A stretch of 6,948 nt of DNA from JAAYCI01 sp964370195. Its GTDB lineage: Bacteria > Bacillota > Clostridia > Oscillospirales > Ruminococcaceae. This document shows, piece by piece, positions 1-5,481 of the stretch; position 1 is the stretch's first letter, and each line of letters opens with the position of its first letter. The translations under genes were made by a program, and so were the position numbers. The stretch lies in the NCBI GenBank assembly GCA_964370195.1, contig CAYJIH010000063.1, forward strand, positions 1 through 6,948, written 5' to 3'. The notes below the pieces were generated by a model. That model saw only the letters and a list, made by a program, of their open reading frames with translations. It was not told the DNA's origin and searched no databases.

Positions 1-172
1 ACTTACAGAGAGTCAGGGGTGGTGTAATCCTGATAGCAACTGCTTATTAAATGGACCGCTGAGGGCTTGGTCAAAAGGAGAAATCCCCAGTATTCCAAGA
101 CGTGATGGCTTACGTAAGTAGCCGGAAATGTGCTAGCATTTCGCAGAGTGTGCAGGGTTTATCCCTGTAAAT

Positions 173-210
173 CAAGGTGGTACCACGGGTATAGTTTATT
201 CTCGTCCTTG
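173..210 (+). promoter_or_regulatory. T-box antiterminator helix
   Basis: CAAGG (173-177) can pair with CCTTG (206-210), and ACGGG (185-189) can pair with CTCGT (201-205, one G-T wobble). This leaves the seven-base bulge TGGTACC (178-184), the canonical antiterminator shape. In the family, the first four bulge bases (here TGGT) pair with the 3' NCCA end of uncharged tRNA. The 3' strand overlaps the left arm of the terminator at 205-215, so the two folds exclude each other. Confidence 0.9.
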
Positions 211-238
211 ACAGATTTATTTCTGTCAAGGATTTTTT
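205..238 (+). terminator. Intrinsic terminator of the T-box leader
   Basis: TCCTTGACAGA (205-215) pairs perfectly over 11 bp with TCTGTCAAGGA (222-232), across the six-base loop TTTATT, and is followed by six T residues (233-238). It is the default OFF structure when charged tRNA-Trp predominates, and it competes with the antiterminator for bases 205-210. Confidence 0.95.
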
Positions 239-261
239 GTTTTTCATTATAGGAGGCAATG

Positions 262-342
262 ATGCGCATTTTAGAAAAACACAAAACCCACCCTACTTTC
301 AGGATTTTATTTCATCCTAAAAAACATATTGACGCCATATAA
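262..342 (+). CDS. Possible small leader ORF, 26 codons, unknown
   Basis: This is a short reading frame between the leader terminator and trpD. A perfect AGGAGG (251-256) lies 5 nt before the ATG at 262; a second in-frame ATG at 259 is only 2 nt from it, so 262 is preferred. The predicted peptide starts MRILEKHKTHPTF, ends KKHIDAI, and is basic with four His residues. It has no Trp codons, so it is not a classical Trp attenuation peptide. I recognise no family. The Shine-Dalgarno is stronger than that of trpD (AGAGAGG, 364-370), which makes translation plausible, but a frame of this length could also be chance, or the remnant start of a lost gene where trpE or trpG would normally sit. Confidence 0.35.
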   Translation: MRILEKHKTHPTFRILFHPKKHIDAI

Positions 343-376
343 AAAACAATCATCAATTATTTTAGAGAGGTAACCC

Positions 377-1384
377 ATGATCAAAGAAGCAATATTCAAA
401 CTACTCAGCAAAGAAGATTTAACATCTGAATTGGCATACGATGTTATGGACGAAATTATGAGCGGACAAACAACAGATGTTCAAATGGGTTCCTATTTAA
501 CAGCACTTGCCATGAAAGGCGAAACAATTGATGAAATTGTAGCATCTGCACGAAGTATGCGTACACATGCTACAAAACTTTTAAACGACAAAGATGCCCT
601 TGAAATTGTAGGCACTGGTGGTGATAAATCAAATTCATTTAATATTTCAACCACTTCGGCCCTTGTGTTGGCAAGTGCAGGTGTTCCTGTTGCAAAACAT
701 GGCAACAGGGCGGCCTCAAGCAAGTGTGGCTCTGCTGACGTTTTGGAGGCCTTGGGTGTAAAAATCAACATTTCACCAGAAAAAAGCATGCAATCACTGG
801 ACGAGGTAGGAATTTGCTTTCTATTCGCCCCACTGTATCACAGTGCAATGAAAAATGTTGCTCCTGTTCGAAAAGAACTGGGAATTAGAACTATTTTCAA
901 CATTTTAGGCCCACTTTCTAACCCACTTGGGGCAAGTATGCAGCTTATGGGGGTCTATGATGAAACACTGGTCGAGCCACTTGCCGAGGTTTTAACACAA
1001 CTTGGGGTTAAACGTGCAATGGTTGTTTATGGCACGGATGGCCTAGATGAAATTTCCATTTCTGCACCCACAAAAGTTTGTGAGATACGCAATGGTTGGT
1101 ACAAAACTTACGAAATCAACCCGGTGGATTATGGATTTTGTATGTATGATAAAACAAACCTTCTTGGTGGCACTGCGCAAGAAAATGCTGAAATCACCAG
1201 AAAAATTTTAAGCGGAGAACGTGGCGCAAAGCGTGATGCCGTTGTTTTAAACTCGGCGGCGGCACTGTATATTTCAAGAGATGATTTAACTTTAAAAGAA
1301 GCAATTTGTGAAATAGAAAAAATATTAGATAGTGGAAAAGCTATGGAAAAACTAGAAGAGTTTATTAAATTTTCAAATAGTTAG
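377..1384 (+). CDS. trpD: Anthranilate phosphoribosyltransferase
   Basis: This cytosolic enzyme transfers the phosphoribosyl group of PRPP to anthranilate, giving N-(5-phosphoribosyl)-anthranilate, the second committed step of Trp synthesis. The 335-aa length is normal for a monofunctional TrpD. A helical N-terminal domain (about 1-70) precedes the nucleoside-phosphorylase-like fold. The PRPP loop GTGGD is at 79-83 and the KHGNRAASSKCGSAD segment at 107-121. VRKELGIRT at 164-172 includes Arg165, equivalent to the known anthranilate-contacting Arg, and NILGPLSNP follows at 175-183. Asp224-Glu225 in GLDEIS are the expected metal ligands. The ATG has an AGAGAGG ribosome site 6 nt upstream. It is the first recognised gene after the T-box; no TrpG glutamine amidotransferase domain is fused to it, unlike some TrpGD proteins. 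All key residues are present. Confidence 0.98.
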   Translation: MIKEAIFKLLSKEDLTSELAYDVMDEIMSGQTTDVQMGSYLTALAMKGETIDEIVASARSMRTHATKLLNDKDALEIVGTGGDKSNSFNISTTSALVLASAGVPVAKHGNRAASSKCGSADVLEALGVKINISPEKSMQSLDEVGICFLFAPLYHSAMKNVAPVRKELGIRTIFNILGPLSNPLGASMQLMGVYDETLVEPLAEVLTQLGVKRAMVVYGTDGLDEISISAPTKVCEIRNGWYKTYEINPVDYGFCMYDKTNLLGGTAQENAEITRKILSGERGAKRDAVVLNSAAALYISRDDLTLKEAICEIEKILDSGKAMEKLEEFIKFSNS

Positions 1385-1396
1385 GAGTGAGTTTCT

Positions 1397-2182
1397 TTGA
1401 TTTTAGATGAACTTGCACAATTTGCAAAAACCAGGGTTTTAGAAGATCAGAAAAAAACAAGTTTAGATGAGATGAAATCTTTGGCTTTAAGCTGCCCAAA
1501 AGGTGATTTCAGGTTCGAAAACACGCTTAAGTCACACACCCCAAGCCTTATCTGCGAAGTTAAAAAAGCTTCGCCGTCAAAAGGAGTAATATCAAAAGAT
1601 TTCCCCTATGTAGATATCGCAATCGACTATGAAAACAGTGGCGCCAACTGTGTGTCTGTATTAACAGAACCCAAGTGGTTTTTAGGTAGCGATGACATTT
1701 TTAAGCAGATTAGAAATAACATTTCACTGCCGATGCTTAGAAAAGATTTTACTGTGGATGAGTATCAAATTTACCAAGCAAAAGTGATGGGGGCCGATGC
1801 AGTATTGCTTATTGTCTCCATTTTAAACAAACAGCAAATCGAACATTATTTGGAAATATGTAACAATTTGGGTCTATCCGCACTTGTAGAAACGCATGAT
1901 GAAGCAGAAATTGAGATCGCCATCGATGCAGGGGCACGAATCATTGGGGTAAACAACCGAAATCTAAAAGACTTTACGGTGAATTTGAACAATGCAGCAA
2001 ATCTTAAAAAATTCGTTTCAAATAACATCATCTATGTTGCAGAAAGTGGAATTTCAACACCCAGCGACGGCATAAATCTTGTAAAAAATGGTGCGAATGC
2101 GCTTTTAATTGGCGAAGCATTGATGCGTTCTGATGATAAAAAAAGCTTCATTCAGGCGATTAGGAATTATGAGTATGAGTAA
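1397..2182 (+). CDS. trpC: Indole-3-glycerol phosphate synthase
   Basis: This is a cytosolic (beta/alpha)8-barrel enzyme that closes and decarboxylates CdRP to indole-3-glycerol phosphate. The 261-aa length is typical of the monofunctional enzyme. Visible active-site motifs are ICEVKKASPSKG at 52-63 (Glu54, Lys56), LRKDF at 114-118 (catalytic Lys116), VET at 164-166 (Glu165), GVNNRNL at 184-190 and VAESGI at 214-219 (Glu216, Ser217), with phosphate-binding ALLIGEALM at 235-243. The start is TTG at 1397: AGGAG (1383-1387) sits 9 nt before it and overlaps the trpD stop codon, and translation from there gives the usual N-terminus MILDELAQFAKTR. The gap to trpD is 12 nt, so the two are probably translationally linked. 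The rare TTG start may lower its yield slightly; that is inference. Confidence 0.98.
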   Translation: MILDELAQFAKTRVLEDQKKTSLDEMKSLALSCPKGDFRFENTLKSHTPSLICEVKKASPSKGVISKDFPYVDIAIDYENSGANCVSVLTEPKWFLGSDDIFKQIRNNISLPMLRKDFTVDEYQIYQAKVMGADAVLLIVSILNKQQIEHYLEICNNLGLSALVETHDEAEIEIAIDAGARIIGVNNRNLKDFTVNLNNAANLKKFVSNNIIYVAESGISTPSDGINLVKNGANALLIGEALMRSDDKKSFIQAIRNYEYE

Positions 2183-2780
2183 AATTAAAATTTGTGGCCT
2201 TTTTCGCGAAATAGATATTCAATATGTAAATGAAACAAAACCTGACTTTGCGGGCTTTATTATGGATTTTCCGAAAAGCCATAGAAGCATTGACTATAAC
2301 ACAGCAAAAACCTTAATTTCACAGCTAAACAGCAGTATAAAATCTGTATGTGTGTTTGTAAACAAACCCATTGAGTATATAGAAACATTCACCGGCATTT
2401 GTGATGTGGTTCAGCTTCACGGAACAGAAGACCACGATTTTATACATCACTTGCGGGCGAAGATGCCTGATGTGGAAATTTGGAAAGCTTTCAAAATCAA
2501 ATGTTTAGCTGATTTAAAAAACGCAAAAGCTTGCACGGCTGATATGGTTTTGCTGGATAACGGAATGGGGACCGGAGAAGTTTTTGACTGGAGTTTAATA
2601 GAAAACTTTGATAAGAATTTTATTTTAGCGGGTGGTTTAACCGCCGAAAATTTAAAAAATGCAATCGATCAATTTAATCCATATGCAGTTGATTTAAGTA
2701 GTAGTGTTGAAACGGAAAAATATAAAGATTATGAAAAAATTAAAGAAATAATTTCCATAGCTAGGAGCATAAAAAAATGA
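2175..2780 (+). CDS. trpF: Phosphoribosylanthranilate isomerase
   Basis: This cytosolic (beta/alpha)8-barrel enzyme performs the Amadori rearrangement of phosphoribosylanthranilate to CdRP, the step between TrpD and TrpC. From the ATG at 2175 the product is 201 aa and begins MSKIKICGL, placing the catalytic Cys at position 7 as expected. Other landmarks are VQLHG (79-83), LLDNGMGTG with the catalytic Asp128 (126-134), LAGGL (151-155) and the phosphate loop DLSSSVE (173-179). An ATG at 2169 is an alternative that adds Met-Ser. The frame stays open upstream to 2133, but that part lies inside trpC. The weak TTAGGA site (2160-2165) suits 2175 better. It overlaps the trpC end by 8 nt. In many relatives the phosphate loop reads SSGVE; here the Gly is Ser177. 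Confidence 0.96.
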   Translation: MSKIKICGLFREIDIQYVNETKPDFAGFIMDFPKSHRSIDYNTAKTLISQLNSSIKSVCVFVNKPIEYIETFTGICDVVQLHGTEDHDFIHHLRAKMPDVEIWKAFKIKCLADLKNAKACTADMVLLDNGMGTGEVFDWSLIENFDKNFILAGGLTAENLKNAIDQFNPYAVDLSSSVETEKYKDYEKIKEIISIARSIKK

Positions 2781-3961
2781 CTAATACAAAATTTGGTGTT
2801 CACGGTGGTAGATATATACCGGAAACTTTAATGAATGCTGTCATTGAGCTTGAAAAAGCCTATGATTTTTATAAAAATGACACTGCATTTAATGAAGAGC
2901 TTACTAAATTGTTGAATGAATATGCCGGCAGGCCCTCTAGGTTGTATTTTGCGGAAAAATTGACCCAAAAATTGGGTGGTGCAAAAATATATTTAAAACG
3001 CGAAGATTTAAACCACACCGGTGCACATAAAATCAATAATGTATTGGGCCAAGTTCTTTTATCGCACAAGATGGGCAAAAAACGAGTGATTGCGGAAACG
3101 GGAGCAGGGCAACACGGCGTTGCAACAGCAACGGCAGCGGCACTTTTAGGTTTGGAATGTGAGATTTTTATGGGAAAAGAAGACTGCATAAGGCAGTCGT
3201 TAAATGTATATAAAATGGAACTGCTCGGTGCAAAGGTAAACCCTGTAACTTCCGGCACTGCTACACTTAAAGATGCCGTTTCTGAAACAATGAGAGAATG
3301 GACTTCTAGAATTTCTGATACACATTATGTGCTAGGTTCTGTAATGGGCCCACATCCGTTCCCAACCATTGTCAGGGATTTCCAAGCCGTCATTTCAAAG
3401 GAAATAAAAGAGCAATGCCTTGAAAAAGAAGGCAAGCTGCCTACGGCTATCATCGCTTGTATCGGCGGCGGCTCAAATGCAATTGGCGCTTTTTACAATT
3501 TTATCGATAATGAAAACGTACGACTCGTCGGCTGTGAAGCGGCCGGCAAGGGCGTCACCACCCCTGATACAGCCGCCACCATAGCAACCGGAAAGCTTGG
3601 GATTTTTCATGGCATGAAAAGTTATTTTTGCCAAAATGAATATGGGCAAATAGCACCTGTTTATTCCATCTCAGCCGGGCTTGACTACCCCGGAATTGGC
3701 CCTGAACATGCAAATTTGCATGATATTGGACGTGTGGAATATGTGGCCGTTACAGACAATGAAGCTGTGGAAGCTTTTGAGTTTTTGTCGAAAACGGAGG
3801 GGATTATTCCTGCCATTGAAAGTGCACATGCAGTTGCACATGCACTGAAAATTGTGCCAAAAATGAACAATGAGGAAGTGGTTATCATCAACCTTTCCGG
3901 CAGAGGCGACAAAGATTGCCTGTCAATTGCAAGATACAGAGGATTGGAGATACACGAATGA
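2777..3961 (+). CDS. trpB: Tryptophan synthase beta subunit
   Basis: This PLP enzyme condenses indole, channelled from TrpA, with L-serine to give L-tryptophan in the alpha2-beta2 complex. Its 394 aa match the standard TrpB1 type. The PLP Schiff-base lysine is Lys85 within HTGAHKINN (80-88). The catalytic Glu107 opens ETGAGQHG (107-114). The cofactor-phosphate loop GGGSNA is at 230-235, and Ser374 in NLSGRGDKD (372-380) matches the residue that contacts the pyridine nitrogen. The N-terminus FGVHGGRYIPETL (6-18) is typical. The ATG overlaps the trpF stop by four bases (ATGA), with AGGAG at 2763-2767, 9 nt upstream, so coupled translation with trpF is likely. No abnormal residues were seen. Confidence 0.99.
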   Translation: MTNTKFGVHGGRYIPETLMNAVIELEKAYDFYKNDTAFNEELTKLLNEYAGRPSRLYFAEKLTQKLGGAKIYLKREDLNHTGAHKINNVLGQVLLSHKMGKKRVIAETGAGQHGVATATAAALLGLECEIFMGKEDCIRQSLNVYKMELLGAKVNPVTSGTATLKDAVSETMREWTSRISDTHYVLGSVMGPHPFPTIVRDFQAVISKEIKEQCLEKEGKLPTAIIACIGGGSNAIGAFYNFIDNENVRLVGCEAAGKGVTTPDTAATIATGKLGIFHGMKSYFCQNEYGQIAPVYSISAGLDYPGIGPEHANLHDIGRVEYVAVTDNEAVEAFEFLSKTEGIIPAIESAHAVAHALKIVPKMNNEEVVIINLSGRGDKDCLSIARYRGLEIHE

Positions 3962-4728
3962 GCAAGATAGCAAATGCTTTTAACAATAAGAAAGCCTTTA
4001 TTCCTTTTATCACCTGTGGCGACCCTAACTTGAGCACAACAAAAAAAATGATTTATGCCCTTGAAAAAGAAGGGGCAAGCATCATTGAGCTTGGTATCCC
4101 ATTTTCCGATCCAACCGCAGAGGGTATTGTAATTCAATCAGCAAATATGCGCGCACTAAGCAATTCCATCACCACAGATAACATTTTTGACATGGTAGCT
4201 ACACTTGATGTGAAAGTGCCACTTGTTTTCATGACATATGCAAATATTGTTTACTCCTACGGAATCGAAAGCTTTGCATTAAAATGCAAAGAAATTGGCA
4301 TGAGCGGTGTGATTTTACCAGACATTCCTTTTGAAGAAAAAGAAGAATTCAGTTCAGTTTTCTCTCAATATGGCATCGATTTTATTTCACTTATCGCCCC
4401 AACTTCAAGTGATAGAATCAAGCAAATTGCAGGCAGTGCCAATGGGTTTATTTACCTTGTGTCCTCCCTTGGCGTAACAGGGGTACGCCAAAATATCACA
4501 ACAGATATCGACGCTATGGTAAAACAGGTTCGAGAAGTTACAGATTTGCCTATAGCCATTGGTTTTGGCATTTCAACCCCAGAGCAAGCAAAGGAAATGT
4601 CTGATAAAGCAGATGGAATTATTGTGGGTTCTGCCATTGTGCGCATCATAGAGCAATACGGTGAAGATTCTTGTGAAAAAGTTGCGAGCTTTTCCAAAAG
4701 CATTGTTTCTGTCTTTGAACCAAAATAA
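3958..4728 (+). CDS. trpA: Tryptophan synthase alpha subunit
   Basis: This (beta/alpha)8-barrel subunit cleaves indole-3-glycerol phosphate to glyceraldehyde-3-phosphate and indole, which passes to TrpB. The product is 256 aa, slightly short of the roughly 268 of enteric TrpA. The start at 3958 shares an ATGA overlap with the trpB stop, has GGAG at 3946-3949, and gives MSKIANAF followed by the conserved FIPFITCGDPN (14-24). Catalytic Glu44 lies in IELGIPFSDP (43-52). The position of enteric Asp60 is Glu55 here (TAEG, 53-56), an acidic replacement I recall from other clostridial TrpA proteins. Ile57 stands where Pro is usual. YLVSSLGVTG (166-175) and GFGIS (202-206) form the phosphate-binding loops. 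It contains no Trp residue. It is the last gene of the operon. Confidence 0.97.
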   Translation: MSKIANAFNNKKAFIPFITCGDPNLSTTKKMIYALEKEGASIIELGIPFSDPTAEGIVIQSANMRALSNSITTDNIFDMVATLDVKVPLVFMTYANIVYSYGIESFALKCKEIGMSGVILPDIPFEEKEEFSSVFSQYGIDFISLIAPTSSDRIKQIAGSANGFIYLVSSLGVTGVRQNITTDIDAMVKQVREVTDLPIAIGFGISTPEQAKEMSDKADGIIVGSAIVRIIEQYGEDSCEKVASFSKSIVSVFEPK

Positions 4729-4940
4729 CACGATAATAGCCCATATTGTCTTTGAAGCTTCAACACTTACAACAGGCTTACAAGGTTATAGCAATGAAAA
4801 CAATCACAGGCTAGCCCGGTATGCGCGTCCTTTCCGATTTATACTTACCCATTCTTCCAATAAGCTCTACCGCAAGAGCAAGCCTTTTATCTTCATTTTT
4901 TCCATAGTACGCTCTTTTTATTATGATTTTGTACGCATTT

Positions 4941-4979
4941 AGCACCTACTGTTCGTTACAACGAACAGTAAGTGCTTTT
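4941..4979 (+). terminator. Probable terminator of the trp operon
   Basis: AGCAC (4941-4945) pairs with GTGCT (4972-4976), and TACTGTTCGTT (4947-4957) pairs with AACGAACAGTA (4960-4970). There is one C/A mismatch between the two blocks, and a two-base centre, so in practice the loop is about 6 nt. A short T tract (4976-4979) follows. The stem is strong but the U run is short. It lies 212 nt after the trpA stop and no closer terminator was seen. The inner 24 bp also form a near-perfect DNA palindrome, so a protein-binding role is not excluded. Confidence 0.65.
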
Positions 4980-5073
4980 ATGTGGTTCTTTCTGTTTATA
5001 AGTCCTGTTTTATATTCAATGTTACCACAGGAAAAACGAATGCAGCAAACTGTTTTATCTTCTGTATTCCCTC

Positions 5074-5102
5074 TTGACAAATAAAAGAAAAGGTAGTAAT
5101 AT
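5074..5102 (+). promoter_or_regulatory. Sigma-A type promoter for the regulator-permease operon
   Basis: A consensus -35 TTGACA (5074-5079) and a near-consensus -10 TAATAT (5097-5102) are separated by the ideal 17 bp. Initiation is expected near 5109, about 30 nt before the regulator ATG. Such a strong promoter fits a gene that must be held down by a repressor, and the -10 box lies within the palindrome at 5099-5126. Confidence 0.9.
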
Positions 5103-5126
5103 AACTATATCATGATTTAGTTATAT
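5099..5126. promoter_or_regulatory. 28-bp palindromic operator, probably for the ArsR-family regulator
   Basis: ATATAACTA (5099-5107) and TAGTTATAT (5118-5126) are exact inverted copies. Between them lies ATCATGAT (5109-5116), itself a palindrome about the same centre. Only the 5108/5117 pair (T/T) breaks the symmetry. The element covers most of the -10 box and the expected start site. ArsR/SmtB dimers typically bind A/T-rich inverted repeats of this kind near their own promoter, so autorepression by the adjacent gene is the natural inference. Confidence 0.8.
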
Positions 5127-5139
5127 AGGTGGTGTTTTT

Positions 5140-5472
5140 ATGGAAGAACTGTGTTGCAAAGCCCCTGAAAGTGTTAAAAAATTGATTGCCGATGAGGAAA
5201 TTTCAGAGAATTTATCATTTTTCTTTAAAACCTTCAGCGAGCCCATTCGTGTCAAAATTCTGCTTGCCATGTTACACGGGGAAATCTGTGTCAAAGATTT
5301 AGCCCTGCTTCTTGATGTTTCTCAACCGCGAGTTTCCAACCAACTCAAATTGCTAAAACTGAATAACATCGTGAAGTTTAGAAAGGATAAAAACAAAATA
5401 TACTACAGTTTAGATGACGAGCATATTCATGATATCATCAGCATCGGGCTTCGCCATTTAGACCATAGATAG
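5140..5472 (+). CDS. ArsR/SmtB-family metal-sensing repressor
   Basis: This 110-aa winged-helix DNA-binding protein is normal in length for the family, whose members repress promoters as dimers and release DNA on metal binding. The core FSEPIRVKILLAML (32-45) leads into EICVKDLALLLDVSQ (48-62); the recognition helix is about 61-74 (SQPRVSNQLKLLKL), and the beta-wing 78-91 ends in YYSL. The C-terminal helix carries Asp93, His95, His106 and His109 with spacing D-x-H-x10-H-x2-H. This equals the alpha-5 Zn(II)/Co(II) site known from CzrA and NmtR-type sensors. It also has Cys5-Cys6 at the N-terminus and Cys50, which matches one Cys of the CadC-type alpha-3 site; the second Cys of that CVC motif is Lys52. 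A Zn-like metal is therefore the best guess, with Cd or Pb possible. AGGTGG (5127-5132) lies 7 nt before the ATG. It forms an operon with the permease. Confidence 0.93.
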   Translation: MEELCCKAPESVKKLIADEEISENLSFFFKTFSEPIRVKILLAMLHGEICVKDLALLLDVSQPRVSNQLKLLKLNNIVKFRKDKNKIYYSLDDEHIHDIISIGLRHLDHR

Positions 5473-5481
5473 GAGGATACA

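Larger units (their letters stand above)
1..238 (+). promoter_or_regulatory. Tryptophan T-box riboswitch leader (5' end cut by window)
   Basis: This is a tRNA-sensing leader that reads through to the trp genes when uncharged tRNA-Trp binds. The sequence shows the stem I motif AGAGAG (7-12) and the distal GGTGGTG region (18-24). The specifier TGG (Trp) is at 52-54, followed by ACC and then CTGAG, the usual context. Further helices can be drawn: CTTGG/CCAAG (66-70 with 95-99), GGCT/AGCC (107-110 with 120-123), GAAATG/CATTTC (125-130 with 137-142) and stem III CAGGG/CCCTG (153-157 with 163-167). The conserved T-box sequence AAGGTGGTACCACGGG spans 174-189 and a terminator follows. The first strand of the stem I base and the promoter lie upstream of the window. 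The Trp assignment rests on the specifier and on the five trp genes downstream, which agree. Reading the specifier one base earlier would give ATG (Met), but the ACC spacing and the downstream genes favour TGG. Confidence 0.95.
4729..5139. other. Intergenic region between trpA and the metal operon
   Basis: This stretch of 411 bases holds no gene I can support. From 4729 to 4940 no recognisable element is seen; on the minus strand there is only a 44-codon frame (4811-4945) without a ribosome site. A hairpin terminator follows at 4941-4979. The part at 4981-5031 has short inverted matches (TGTGGT at 4981-4986 with ACCACA at 5024-5029; CCTGT at 5004-5008 with ACAGG at 5027-5031) that are too weak to name. 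The promoter and palindromic operator of the next operon occupy 5074-5126. Confidence 0.7.

Noticed and set aside
329..360. TTGACG at 329-334 as the -35 box of an internal promoter for trpD
   Set aside because: No acceptable -10 box occurs at 16-18 bp spacing; AATTAT at 355-360 is 20 bp away.
493..789. 98-codon minus-strand frame inside trpD
   Set aside because: It lies wholly within a gene with all TrpD motifs intact, and has no recognisable motif of its own.
3685..4137. 150-codon minus-strand frame across the trpB/trpA junction
   Set aside because: Both underlying genes are fully conserved at this point; the antisense frame is a by-product of their codon use.
4661..4942. 93-codon + strand frame starting in the trpA end and crossing the gap
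   Set aside because: It starts in another frame of trpA without a ribosome site, has low-complexity content, and shows no family features.
4951..4966. GTTCGTTACAACGAAC as a LexA (SOS) box
   Set aside because: The Bacillota SOS box has the opposite order (GAAC, four bases, GTTC), so this is better read as the stem of the terminator.
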